The translations under genes and the position numbers were made by a program. A stretch of DNA of 64,000 nucleotides, taken from positions 558,001 through 622,000 of the forward strand of contig OAPG01000013.1 in assembly GCA_900208305.1 (NCBI GenBank). Reading direction: 5' to 3'. Of this stretch, positions 1 through 11,400 are shown in pieces; the stretch's first letter is position 1, and each line of letters starts with the position of its first letter. The notes beneath the pieces were generated by a model. The model did no database searches. It saw only the letters and a program-made list of their open reading frames with translations, and was not told the DNA's origin. Source of the stretch: Melanopsichium pennsylvanicum (lineage: Eukaryota; Basidiomycota; Ustilaginomycetes; Ustilaginales).

Positions 1-2444
1 TCTATCGAGAGGAGGAGTTGAAGGCGAGAAAATCTGTTCCAATCCTGGGCTGCAGCACTAGACGAATCCTTCTCCATGGAGGTTATTGTCGTGGCGCTTC
101 GATCCTTGTCATGCTCGGCAACACTGATGCTTTGTAGGGATAAGGACTCGGAACTTTTCGCAGTTGCATTCCAACTATCAGCATCACCACTCCAGGTGAT
201 TCTGTTAACGTCGTGACTTTCTGAGGTCCACGCGTCCTGTCCGGTCGTGTTTGCAAGGCTTGCGAATCCCCCTACATTGACATTTGGGCGGCTCATAAAA
301 TCTTGCACTTCGTCGTCATTTCCATCGTCTCCGATGACATGTTCATCCGGACCGCCAAGGACCTCCTTGCTGAAGTCAATGTATCCATTGTCCGTCGCGG
401 TGCCGTTCTCCGCTGCCACGCCAGGCGTATGCGACTGCTGTGGAGTACTCGCTCCACTCATACTCCTCGCCCCTGCTACTGAGCCCTGTTGCCACCTGAG
501 CGGATTGAGATGGCTCAAACCCGTCCCTGCTGTTCTGATCACCGCGCCACCAACCGCCCCTGCCGCTCGAGGTACAATTGTGACCGGCATCAAGAGCACA
601 TGCTTGAATCCGGTCAGTATGTTCCTTTTTACCTGGCTTGGGTTGTTGCTTGCCAAAAAACCTGCATTCTTCGGCAATCCAGTCTTCCCTATTGTTTCAT
701 TGGTATTTCCAGACACGCTGTTATTTTTGCAGATGTTGATCATCGCGCTCCTCACCCAATCGCGCTCTTCTTGGAGATATTCATCGAGGTGAGCTTCGAA
801 CAATCCCAGCACGATGCCGCGACACTTTGCTGGGGTGACATGCTCAGGATAAAGCGGCTTGACGTTCTCGAGGGCATCCGCGATTTTGAGTGCCTGTGAA
901 AAGGTCGCTGCAACTGCCTGAAGGTAAAGATGGGTATCGACAGATCGTGCTTTGCTGAGGACAGAGTTGATGTAATCTCCGACAACCTCGTTGGCAATGC
1001 GGTTGGCAAATGCGAATAGCACGTGTTGTTCGGGTTGAAAGACGCGGGCAATCAACGAGCCTTGGCTTTGGAGCATTTTGAGTACGTCTGCCATGAAGGC
1101 GTCCATGGCTGTGAAGTCGAGTGACGGACGTGAAGAAGGGCTCGAGGTGATGAAGTTTGCATCGGGCAGATGGGAGATGCTTTTGAAGTGTGCATCGTGC
1201 TTTTCAAGGTGGCTGAGTGCGGCGGCTGAACCAGGACGGTCGAGTAAGGCTGTAAAATCTGTGACCTCGCCACTGTCCACTTGTGTTTGGCTGCCAAAGG
1301 TCCCACGAGCAGAGGGGTCAATGGAAGAGACAGCAAGGTCCCAAATGAGAGTAGCATGTTCGTGCATATCACTTTCGGCGCGCTCCACCGCTTTGCTTAC
1401 ATCCATACCCCTCTGACCTGCACGAAGCGCATCTGTTCGTCGAGCATCAGCGCCTTCGAAGGCGGCCAGGAGCATTCCTTCAAGGTAGTCGGCTGCTTCC
1501 CTGATTGACGCGCGCAATCTCCATTGATCCTGGTCATACGCTTCGGAAGAAGCATCTAGCGCCGTTGAGGTGGTGGATTCTACGCGATGCGGCTTGGCGA
1601 AGTATCCGAGGACACCCGGGCCAGTGAACCGGGCGAGGTTGCAGACCATGTAAGCCTGCGACGATAAGGAAGACAAGCTCGAGTCGGTGAAAATGAGCGA
1701 TGTGGTGGAAGATGTTTCGAAAAGTAGGCTTTGGATAAAGGGCTTGAGCGCTATAGCTATACGTTTGAAAGTCTGGTAAGCCGAGTCCGTGTCTGTGCTG
1801 GGTATTGGTAGCTTGGATTCCGCGTGATAAGAAAAGACGGGCGTTGAAGAGAAGTTCTGCCCATTTTGGCTCGTCTTTGAGGATCCAAACCCACCGAAGC
1901 TACTATCGCCGACAGAGCCAGTGATGGACCCCCCCTCAAAGTCCCCAAAATCGTCGTCATCATCAATGGTGTCAACGCTAGCCATCGATCCATTCGTGCC
2001 GCATGGCGAAACTTTTGAAAGGTCGACGGAGGCGCTGGCGCTATCCTTACGGCTCGAAGGTTGAGCGTCATGCTTGGTTTTGCGATTGGAGGCGGCGACG
2101 GTGGAAAGATCGGGGCTGTATCGAATGCGTCGTTCAGGGATCTGTTTATATTGGAGACACTCGAGCTTATGTGCCCACAGCCGTTCATCAGCAACGAAGC
2201 GAGCTACTGATCGAGCTGACAGTGCACAGCTGGGTAGATCGGAGACTGGAACAAAGCTGAGGATGCGCTGTACTACGGCGGAGGGTAGAGATCCGACAGA
2301 AAACGGGTCGAGTGAAACGTCGTTGATCTTGCACGCCGCACGAGCACGTTCGGAACTATTATCCCGGCCATTGGTCACGGTTGCAAGGCCGATCGATGTA
2401 GAATCTTTCGTTGTCGGAACAAGTGGAGCCCAAATATTGTCCAT
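1..2444 (-). CDS. RCY1: Recyclin-1/Pof6-type F-box exocyst-like protein, 3' end beyond window
   Basis: The minus strand is open from ATG 2444-2442 to the left edge, 814 codons with no stop or needed intron. An F-box lies at residues 53-97 (begins LPSAVVQRILSFVPVSDL). An acidic spacer (DDDDDFGDFEGG) follows. After that comes a long helical region resembling the Sec10-like part of recyclin: a SLSSQAYMVCNLARF stretch, then HLYLQAVAATFSQALKIAD. Recyclins (S. cerevisiae Rcy1, S. pombe Pof6) are F-box proteins that bind Skp1 and act in endosome-to-membrane recycling and at growth sites. The family assignment rests on this F-box plus Sec10-like architecture. The C-terminal end, where a CAAX box can occur, is outside the window. 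Residues after about 590 are Gly/Ser-rich and low in family signal. Confidence 0.75.
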   Translation of the reverse strand, partial: MDNIWAPLVPTTKDSTSIGLATVTNGRDNSSERARAACKINDVSLDPFSVGSLPSAVVQRILSFVPVSDLPSCALSARSVARFVADERLWAHKLECLQYKQIPERRIRYSPDLSTVAASNRKTKHDAQPSSRKDSASASVDLSKVSPCGTNGSMASVDTIDDDDDFGDFEGGSITGSVGDSSFGGFGSSKTSQNGQNFSSTPVFSYHAESKLPIPSTDTDSAYQTFKRIAIALKPFIQSLLFETSSTTSLIFTDSSLSSLSSQAYMVCNLARFTGPGVLGYFAKPHRVESTTSTALDASSEAYDQDQWRLRASIREAADYLEGMLLAAFEGADARRTDALRAGQRGMDVSKAVERAESDMHEHATLIWDLAVSSIDPSARGTFGSQTQVDSGEVTDFTALLDRPGSAAALSHLEKHDAHFKSISHLPDANFITSSPSSRPSLDFTAMDAFMADVLKMLQSQGSLIARVFQPEQHVLFAFANRIANEVVGDYINSVLSKARSVDTHLYLQAVAATFSQALKIADALENVKPLYPEHVTPAKCRGIVLGLFEAHLDEYLQEERDWVRSAMINICKNNSVSGNTNETIGKTGLPKNAGFLASNNPSQVKRNILTGFKHVLLMPVTIVPRAAGAVGGAVIRTAGTGLSHLNPLRWQQGSVAGARSMSGASTPQQSHTPGVAAENGTATDNGYIDFSKEVLGGPDEHVIGDDGNDDEVQDFMSRPNVNVGGFASLANTTGQDAWTSESHDVNRITWSGDADSWNATAKSSESLSLQSISVAEHDKDRSATTITSMEKDSSSAAAQDWNRFSRLQLLLSI

Positions 2445-3349
2445 GATATATGAGAGCAAGTGATTGACCGGTCGCTTTGGACCAAAGACTGCATAGAGGT
2501 GCGTAGACAATAATAGCTTCAATCAAATGTCGGGACGAGTGCTTTTCAGCGCAGTTGCTGATGATCTTGCGGCGTTGTATGCCAGACTGATTTTAGTTAG
2601 ATAGAAAAAAAAGCCATGATGTAGGTGAAGTGTAGTAAGTGGTGTCGAGAAGGTGACAAGGAAAATGGCAACTTATGGGTCGAAAGCAAGATTTGCGTAT
2701 ATTGAGAGGTTTCGAGGGTGAAGTTTATTAATTCTTCCACTTGGCGCGCACGGTCGCAATTGTTCAACCATAATAGGGCCGTTTTAGTCGCAGAAAATGT
2801 CGTCCGACGCGGCTCTTAATCGAGCCGGGTAAGAGTAAGATGGTGGTAGTGTTTTGGTCGTTGATGAGCCGCTTTATTGCTTTCTCCATCGTCATTCAAT
2901 AATAATTTCGTGAGGTACGCAATTCATTTCAATAATCATAGAATCACGTAGATCGAGAATCTAGCTCATTTCAATAAAATAAATCGGCGATCCGACGCTG
3001 GATCGTCACACATAATCGAGAAGACTTGACATGATCAATATGTGGCCATTCTTGATCAAACCACCTTTGGTTCAAGATCAACATGCTGCAATGTTCAATA
3101 TATATGTACACAATATATATATATATATCAAAAGCACATGTATAGCAAGGCAATTGAGAGTGATCACAAGTACAATTGCACACAATTGATACTGACACTA
3201 CATGAGGCAAGCTGGCAAATACAAGTTTTCTTTGATTTGCATATTGGCAGTGAGAATAAGCTAGAGACCCAAACAATGAGTGGCTGCACTGACATCATGG
3301 TCTTGGCCAAGAAGTTGGCCAGTGTTACAGCGACTCAGAATGAGTCCGG
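2445..3349. promoter_or_regulatory. Upstream region of the recyclin gene grading into AT-rich sequence
   Basis: No gene is seen. The first 400 bases after the recyclin ATG hold ordinary CpG-containing sequence and presumably its promoter. From about 2900 the base composition becomes AT-rich. A (TA)n tract at about 3112-3128 sits next to TATATGTACACA. Small ORFs here are low-complexity and resemble nothing I know. Confidence 0.4.
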
Positions 3350-4200
3350 ATGAAACCCCTGATTTTATCAGGTCTCATATTGAGTTCCGGTAAAGGGTGG
3401 GTTTCCAGCTGTTTTCAGTTGGACACTTGCCAGAAGCCGTGGATGGGAACCAGAGGCTGTAGACAGCTGCTACAAGGGTTGGAAGGATCTCTGGCAGGTA
3501 CGGAGGGTCCAGATAACAGGCTCAGTAGGATTTGGGGACAAGCAATAGGCAGCTACTGGCTCTGGTAGCCAGCACTGATAAGCACGGGGGCCAAATCCAG
3601 TGTACACAGGCACAAGGCAGCTAGGGAGGCTAGCTGTCAAAAAGGGGGTCCCTGATCAGAACTTCAAGCAGGGCTTGATAGATATCAGAGGGCATTTGTT
3701 TCAATTGTGGAGGAGCGGAGCTCATCCACTGTATTATTCATTACCTTAGTTATAAATGTTATAAGTTTCTCGGTATCTACTTTTTGTCTCCGCTGCAATC
3801 ACCAGGTATTGCAGCATTACAGTGTTGTGTCTTCCTCATCGGAGGAACCAAACATCCTTGACAGCTGTCAGCACCTCTACTGACACAACAGCACCTCCAC
3901 TGTAGGCAGAACCTCAATTGCGGTGATGGAACCCACACCGTAGCCTCATCAGTCAGTGACCACAGCTCCTAAGTTCCCAGAAGACGTTGCAGACAACAAC
4001 CGACACTTGCGTCAAGAACACTTGTGTATAGTGCAGGCCATACAAACATTCAGACAAGCCGCACTACTGCTGAACAAAGTGTTCACACAGGCTAGTCAAC
4101 TTGGAACGGTTCCAGCAGATCTTGGAACAAAATTGGATAGAAAACGCACTTCCAGCTGGTTTTATTTCAAAACACAATAAAACCCCAGGTTTCATTGGAT
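3350..4200 (+). mobile_element. Possible degenerate retroelement relic
   Basis: This block of about 850 bp begins with ATGAAACCCCTGATTTTAT (3351 on) and ends with a sequence whose reverse complement is ATGAAACCTGGGGTTTTAT (about 4178-4196). It therefore has imperfect inverted ends. Inside are a promoter/leader-like stretch (3720-3900) and a 74-codon frame (3956-4180) reading FPEDVADNNRHLRQEH and onward. That frame is hydrophilic and helical, like the N-terminus of a Gag protein, but I cannot match it to a family. Either a solo-LTR/leader fragment or a small non-autonomous element would fit. Confidence 0.35.
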
Positions 4201-6730
4201 ATTAAATGGAACCCCAAGTTAGGCACATTGGCCCCTGACAGCCAGCTTCAACAACCACAAGCCATCAATTTGGCTCTTGTATGTTAATGTTGTAGGGTCT
4301 GAGCTACCGCACTGCAGCTACAATCACCAAACCTTGTCTTGCTGAACTTTAAGACAGTGTTGCTATTCATCATACAACAATGGATCCAAACCAATTCTCA
4401 ACATATGGCTTCAATGACCTCCCTAATGACATACATCAAGCTCTTGTTACTGCTTCAGATAGTAGTTGCATCTGCAACACAATGATTGATTCACAAGAAA
4501 CACAAGAACTGTTAGACTTGGAGCAAGAGTATGACTCTTAATCAATGTTATCATACGTACCCTCTTTGCAGCACACACCTGTAGATTGTTTGGCATCATC
4601 TCAATGTTTTCCGCATCAACTTTCAACCATGCCAACTTCCACAGATTGTGATTCAATACCACACTGGGATTGATGCTTGATGGAGATCCTTGTCAAGTCT
4701 GTGCTTAGCAAACAATCCAAATCTTTCATGCAGTAATCCTGAACATAATGCTGGCTGGTGTTGGCTAATCACAATCACAGGTATCAGAGTTGGATGGAGA
4801 TGCCTCTCTTGATTGTCATCCCAGAAAGAAGGCCAGGAATACAGTTGATGCTTTTGAAGCATTCACAGAAAGCTTGGAATGGTACTGTTGAGATGATCTG
4901 GACCTGAGGAATTGTTAGCTTTGCCTCCAGTCACCCAAAGCTAATGCTCAAACCCAACTGACACAAAGTTTGTCCAAATCAACAAATAGAGTCTCAGTTC
5001 AATGCTTGCATTGGCAGGATTGAAAGTAAGCTTGATTGCATTGATGGGATTGAAAGTAAGCTCAAGAGAGTGATGAGTGTGCTCAAGACAATGGCAGGGA
5101 TTGCTTTGACAAGGACAGCCACACACCAAGCAGTTTTGATGGCTCCAAGTCCCTATACAATTGGCCATAATCCTCTCCCAATAGATATCAATATTGTAGC
5201 GTATCCATTCTTTCAGACGTAAGTACACCCACTTGGCATCAAAATATGCTCAACAGATCTCAAAGTTGCACAAGCAACCAATAGCATTGCAAATGGTTGA
5301 TACTGTGTACATACAATACACAGTGATACCTCTCACTCCACAACAATCTTGTCTTCATTGTCTGCCATTATTTCTGAGTTCACACCACAGACATCAAAGC
5401 TTGGATCTGGTGTGACCCATGTCCTTTTTGTTTGTCAACTGCCAAAGTACTCCTCAAGCATTGGCACTTTAAAGCCATATTGCATGCTGTTTTGATTTTC
5501 AATCAAGCATGTCTTTGCATTGCAGAGAAGACATGCTATTAACCAATTTTTGAGCAATTAGAGCTGCTACAATCTGTTGTTGCTGTTTGACACAAAATCA
5601 TGGCCATAGCATTGAAACATGGCCAATGGACTGTTGAACCTGAACTCTGAATTTGTTCAGCATACAATTGAAGTCTTTTTTGGTATGCTGAGGTAAATGG
5701 TTGACACTTGTCTTGTAAGAGCAACATCACAAGTTGCCTGGCAGACGATTGTGGGCCAGTGTGAGAAATTTGCTTGGATTTGCAAGATGAATTTCAGACA
5801 CACAAAGCCATGTGGAACAGGATGTTCTTTCATCAAGGGATAGTAATTACTGTAAATAGAACATTGTGACAAGCAAGCTTGCAGCACATGTTTGGCAGCA
5901 TGTTCAACTTGTTAGACCAAGTACTGAAACACTTGATTTTTGATTGGGCAGTGCATGGTAAAATGTGGATATTGGCTGCTCTTGTTAGTATGAGGCAGTG
6001 AGTAGGATTGCAGAGCATGAGGTATTGCAGTGACAGGCACAGGTGTGCACTTTGTCATACTATGTCAGAACCCCCCAATATGAAGTTTATCAAGATTTGC
6101 ATTTCACCTCCCCCCTAACTAAGCATAACCTCACAGCCTTTGAATTGTTTGTGTGATGGCAGATGGTCTTGTTTTAATTGTACATTGGACATCAACATGC
6201 TATAGAATGTTTTAGCAAGAAATGGACTCTTGCATCTGCAATCTAAGCATGCCTGGATACCATTAGAACAAGTGCCTTGCATAAAGTGTATTCACTACCT
6301 TGTCTGGGCTGAGCTGATGACACAAAGGGGCAAGAAGAAGAAAATGGGGAAAGGGGAAGGCAGTGATGAGGCAAAGGATGTTTTCTGTCCTTCTTCTTGA
6401 TCTAGACAAGCAAGCAAGTTTTAGTACTGCAATTTACATAAGATCAGACAACAGCAATGGGAGGGGAAGGAAGTCTTGTTTTATGTTGTATGCTCTTGCC
6501 TTTGCTGAATCAATGTTGAAAACAATTGTTTTGTAGGGGTATCAAAGTGGCTTTGAATGATTTGGCATATAGAAGAGGGTTAATGAATGGATGCTAATTT
6601 GTGTTGTGTTGAGGAATATGGGTTTGCTATACAATATGTTGTGATTGCTGTAATATGCAATGAATGGTATAGTATGGCAAGGTTTTTGATGTTTAACAAT
6701 ATGAAAATGATTGGTCAACATCCAGCAGGC
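4201..6730. repeat. CpG-poor, AT-rich relic region without intact genes
   Basis: No intact gene is found in 2.5 kb. CpG dinucleotides are very rare while TpG and CpA are abundant, as expected of old repeats whose methylated cytosines have decayed. Coding-like remnants survive. One is a 53-codon frame from ATG 4381 (MDPNQFSTYGFNDLPND...). Another, around 5000-5170, reads GRIESKLDCIDGIESKLKRV, a coiled-coil-like pattern. Stops interrupt both. Around 6070-6110 CT-rich tracts occur. I could not assign the parent element. Confidence 0.5.
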
Positions 6731-8472
6731 CACGAGCTTGTTCACGGCTGCAGTGCAAGAAAGACAAGAAAAACCCAGAGACAAAGACACAGAAACCAAA
6801 TAGAAAGAAAAACCGATTGATTGCCTAACTCAAAGGAGTCGCTTGCGAGCTCCCAGCCGTGGCCGTAAGGGACACGGGCGGTCGAGCGTCACACGGAAGC
6901 GAGACAAAGTGTGCGTGAGACCTAACTAACAACGTGAAAAAACATGCAGCGCGTGCAGAGAGGAGGGTAAGTGGAGGGGCGGGGGAATGAAGAAAAAAAA
7001 GGACAGCCTCGGCGAGGTCTGTGTTTTGAGGATGACGGCGAGAAGAGAGAGAGTGTGTGAGGTTACGGCTCAGCTATACTGAACTGGAGCCGTGGCTGAG
7101 CTTGAACTTGGAGCCGAAGCTCAGTGACTGCGGTCCCGGCCAAGCACGTGACCTTTTCCTGGCTATCGACACAAGTGTCCGTTCCTGATACTCTAACAAT
7201 TTGGGTTTGTACATTTACAAAAATCATGCGCATGCGGAAAGGGTTTGTGCGGAGTGCGGAGACCCCTGAACACAAAATTAAAGAATTAAAAAAATAAATA
7301 AATAAATAAAAATTTGGAATGCCGCTTTTATGCCGAATCCGGTTTTGGATGGAACCATGTAGGAGCAGCAGTAGAAGTAGTAAGTAGTATAGTAAAGCAC
7401 CATTTCACTCTATTTCTCACTCTATTTCTCACTCTGTCTGCATTAGGAAAGCAGGCGGAGAAAGATGTTCGAGTATCGGATTGTATTGACTTGAATTTGA
7501 TGCTTTACATACCCACGCATCGTACGTAGCTTTTTCCTACTCGAATTAAGGGCTGAGATAGTGTTGTTGGTCGACACATTATTGCAGCAAACACATGTTT
7601 GATACGAATTCAACCAAAGAACGTGCTTTGGGATACTGAGCAAGACAAGTATGGGACAAGATAATGCTATTATTGATCAGATTTGCTTTGAATCAAATGT
7701 TTTCCGCATCCGAAACAGCCAGAAAGAGTCCAATGTAATGGCGCTTTGATTGCCCCGCCTTTGTTTTCTGGCTGGCTGCGTGCGTGTTCTTTGTGTTGAT
7801 TCATACTCGTCCTCCTCGTCCTCGTCCTCCTCAACCTTAACCTCAACCTCTTCCCTTCCATTTTCGTTATTCTTCTTCTTTGTCTTCAACTCATACAATC
7901 CTCCTTTCCATCTAATTCACACGCTTCCCCACTCTTGGGAGGCCCACATCGCCTTCACCTTCATTCCCCATTGCCTTTCGATACTTTGTATGCGTACCTG
8001 AAACTATTGTCTACAACATTCACCGCAACGTGCATATCTTGATTTTACTCCCACCATCTATACCAATTCAACCCGCCCTCTCAGCTGCCAATTACTTTCC
8101 CCCCCTTTCTCAATCCGGATCTCTTTCTCTCGACTTCAAAACCTTGTTCTGCATCTATTCTATACTACAGTACATCTCTCGTGTCCGCATCCACCTCACC
8201 AACATTTTTTTAGGCCTCATTTCCGTCTTCGGTCTTGTCAGGAACATCACAACTCTCTACTTGCATTTTAGGTGCGACTATCCCTGCTCACGAGCTTATC
8301 GGTTCAAACTGCGATCCTCTTCTCCTCCTCTCTCCGTCCTCCAAGCCAATCATCACCGCCACCACTTGCGCCCATTTCATGCTCATGCTCCACTGAACAT
8401 ATATACTTTGATTCGATAAACTCTCCATTATCACTTTCTTTCCCTCTTCGGTCCACTCTGCACGCCCGCCAC
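6731..8472 (+). promoter_or_regulatory. Upstream region of the HECT_2 gene; return to normal CpG content
   Basis: CpG content rises abruptly at about 6790 (GGCCGTAAGGGACACGGGCG). This marks the right edge of the decayed block. The stretch holds an A/T tract with (AAAT)n at 7285-7312 and a 12-bp repeat (CACTCTATTTCT, about 7407-7436). CT-rich sequence runs from 7800 to 8460, including a TCC/CTCGTC-type run at 7803-7830. Pyrimidine-rich leaders of this kind are common just upstream of fungal start codons. No gene is seen. Confidence 0.4.
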
Positions 8473-11400
8473 ATGGCTACGCTCGAAATGCAGACGCCTC
8501 ACCACCGCCCTACCCCTTCCACTTCCCGTCATTCCACATCCTCGTCCAGTCTACCTCCCGCCCCTTGCTCGCCTACCATCATTCGCACTCCCGACTTTAT
8601 CCTTCTCCCTTCCGTCCCAACCCACGAACCTGAAGACAACCTTCCCAGTCCCCATGCACTTCAGCATCAATTCGCCCTCGCAGCCTTCAGCCACGCCCAA
8701 GCAACACGAAGCCGTCAACAAAATTCGCTACAAGCCTCTTGTTCCGATGAAGCACGCAAATCAACCACCTCGCACACTCATGCCTCGAACATGCAAAACC
8801 TTCACGATAATGACGAGGTCGAGGAGATCGTCGAGCCAGAACCACAATCCTCTCTCGATTGGGACCCAGCCGCAACCCACGATGCGCTTCGTGATATCCG
8901 CAACCAGCAGCTCGAGTCCTTGCAAGCCATCATTCACTCGATCGCAGAATCCCACTTCGAATGCGCTTCCTCTTCTGTTGCACCTGACTCTGAAGTCACT
9001 CAGATTTTAGATGACTTGTTCGCTTCGTTGCGAAGGATTGGCGGTCACAATGCGCCCTTGTCCCCCACCTTTACGCGCTCCTCTGCCGGCGCACACGCTT
9101 TCACTCAGATGTCCGACGTCGACCGTCTCGTTTTGCTCGTTGACACATTGACTTTGGCAAAACGCAACGTCGACCATGCCAGCCAAGCACCATTGCTTGC
9201 CAATCTCACCACTCTCACGTACGCTCTGATGGAATCGGAACGTCGCATGGCAAGAGCCGCAATCGAAAGCCCTCCCCGCACACCTAGAACGCTCAGTTGG
9301 TCCGACCCTTCGCACCGTCGTCGCTCCTCGCTCCAGCCAGCGCAGCACTCGCCCCAGTCGAGTACCCACATGTCTGGCTCTCGTGGCTCCTGGAGCTCGT
9401 TCAACTCGTACGGCTCCCTTCCTACATCCGAGGAAGCTGCGTTTGCTGTCGATCCTGATTCGAGGTCCAAGGAGCACGCATCCGCGGCCAAACTCAAGCG
9501 CTTCGATCTGTCGGCTGAAGCTGGTCTCTTGTTTGCCGTCCCTGAACAGCAGCACATTGATCATGCCATATTCGACATGGCGACCATTCGACAGTCGTCC
9601 AACGCGGTCAACTCTTCAAGCAGCACTACCTTCTCCATCGACACGCTGTATGCGCCACCCTCTGCAGCGCACATTGTGACTCCTCAGTCTCCTCCATCTG
9701 ACCACGCATCGCGCGCTGCTTCGATCGGCGAGCGATCCGACTCCACCGCTCTGCCCAACCGCAAGCGCTTCTCGGTGCAGACCGACAGCGCCGCTAGCAC
9801 TTTACTCCCTGGATACGATGCTGTCAGCCTTGACTCGGCCGACAACAAGATGGCACATGTTCAGCAAGTCGACTCGCCCGAGTCGGACGATTTGCCTCAA
9901 TACCACGCAACGTCGACGTTCTCTGCTGATGTCAAGACGGCCAAATTGCTCGACGCACCGACGTTGCTCGAACGACGTCGTGCCAAGCTCGCAGCTCAGC
10001 ACAGCGCCTACGCAGCAAGGACCCCCCAAGACCTCGCGATGGTCCAAAGCTCCATCGACCGTCTTTCTACGGTCATGCCTCAGCTCGACAATCAGCGTGT
10101 GCTGTCGCCCGAGGAGCAGCGTGAAGCCAAATTGCACCAGATGATCGGCCGCTTGAACGAATGTAATGCAAAACGTCTCGACGATCAACGTAGCAATCCT
10201 CCGAGCTTCAAGCCTTCTCGCCCGGCACCTTTGCCTCAGATCTCGACCAAACCTGTACCTGCTTTGCCTGCCGCCATCCGAATGCAAGCATCCTCTCGCA
10301 CCGCTTCGGTGGCAGAACCCGAGGAGCAAGTGCCAAAGACGCCCACGACGCCCCTTTCAGCGCACAGCAGCTCGGCTTCCTCCCGCCGCAGTTCTTTGCT
10401 TACTGGCGCTTTCGGTCGCAAACTCTCCATTGCCAGTATCGGAAACGCGATTCGTCGTGCGTCGATCTACGACACGACCAAAGTGAAACCCAAGGACACT
10501 TCCAACGAAGCTATCGTGTCTCCAACTCAGGGCAGCAACAACACTGTCCGCAGACGTGCGGCCACTCAAGACTCGCGCACAAAGTACGACATTGCCAACG
10601 AGCTCTCGTCGGTTTTCAATGATGGGAAGCCGCGCAAGACCTCGGCCGGCAACGATGTAGCGAGCGCAGCCAAATTCGCCACACAGACTGGATTTCGAGC
10701 CATGGACTTTGCCGACGATACGCCGCGAGGAAGGGTTGAATACATGAATCCTCGCTCCGACATTGAGATGGAGGACGATTGCTTGCTCGACGACTACTCT
10801 TTTGCTGCGATAGATACGCATACGAGTAACCACAGCAAGTCGATCGTACCCGACTCTCCGCTCAGAAGTCCGATGAGTTGGGTCAGCAGTAGTGACGGCG
10901 CAAGTCTTAGCTCGAGGAGAAGCTCGCACTTGACGAGTAGCAATCCGGCTACTCCTACGTGGCCAAAGAGTCCCTTGACGCCAATCTCTCCCGTGGCATC
11001 CAAGAAGGGTGCTAGTAGCACAAACGGCAAAGCTACTGTGACGTTTGCCGAGAGCACGCTGTTGCAACCACTCGTGGGCAGAAGCAGTTCGACTAGCTTG
11101 CAGTCCCAGTTGCGATACGAGAATCATTATCAAAGTGCAACCTCGTCTGCACTTCACCCTCGTAAGTACCACCTATCTGATGCTCAGGCTGATCCACGTG
11201 AGCTCGAGATTGTTTGTGCTTCATCCATCACCTCTGCCATCGCTACCACTACCACTACCGCTGCCACTGCTGTTTTGGAGGATGCAAATCGTCGTCACGA
11301 TTTGATGGTGTATGCGGTGAATGTACCTGATTACTCGCATCTGGCTGCGTCTCTAGTTGGTAAAAGTTCAAAAGGCAACGCCGCTGACACCAACCCTTGC

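Noticed and set aside
9007..9564. Minus-strand ORF of 185 codons within the HECT_2 gene
   Set aside because: It is a shadow of the Ser/Arg-rich sense frame, with no family features.
11160..11190. Possible mini-intron GTAAGT...CTCAG in the HECT_2 gene
   Set aside because: It would be only 26 nt, too short for spliceosomal removal, and the frame reads on normally.
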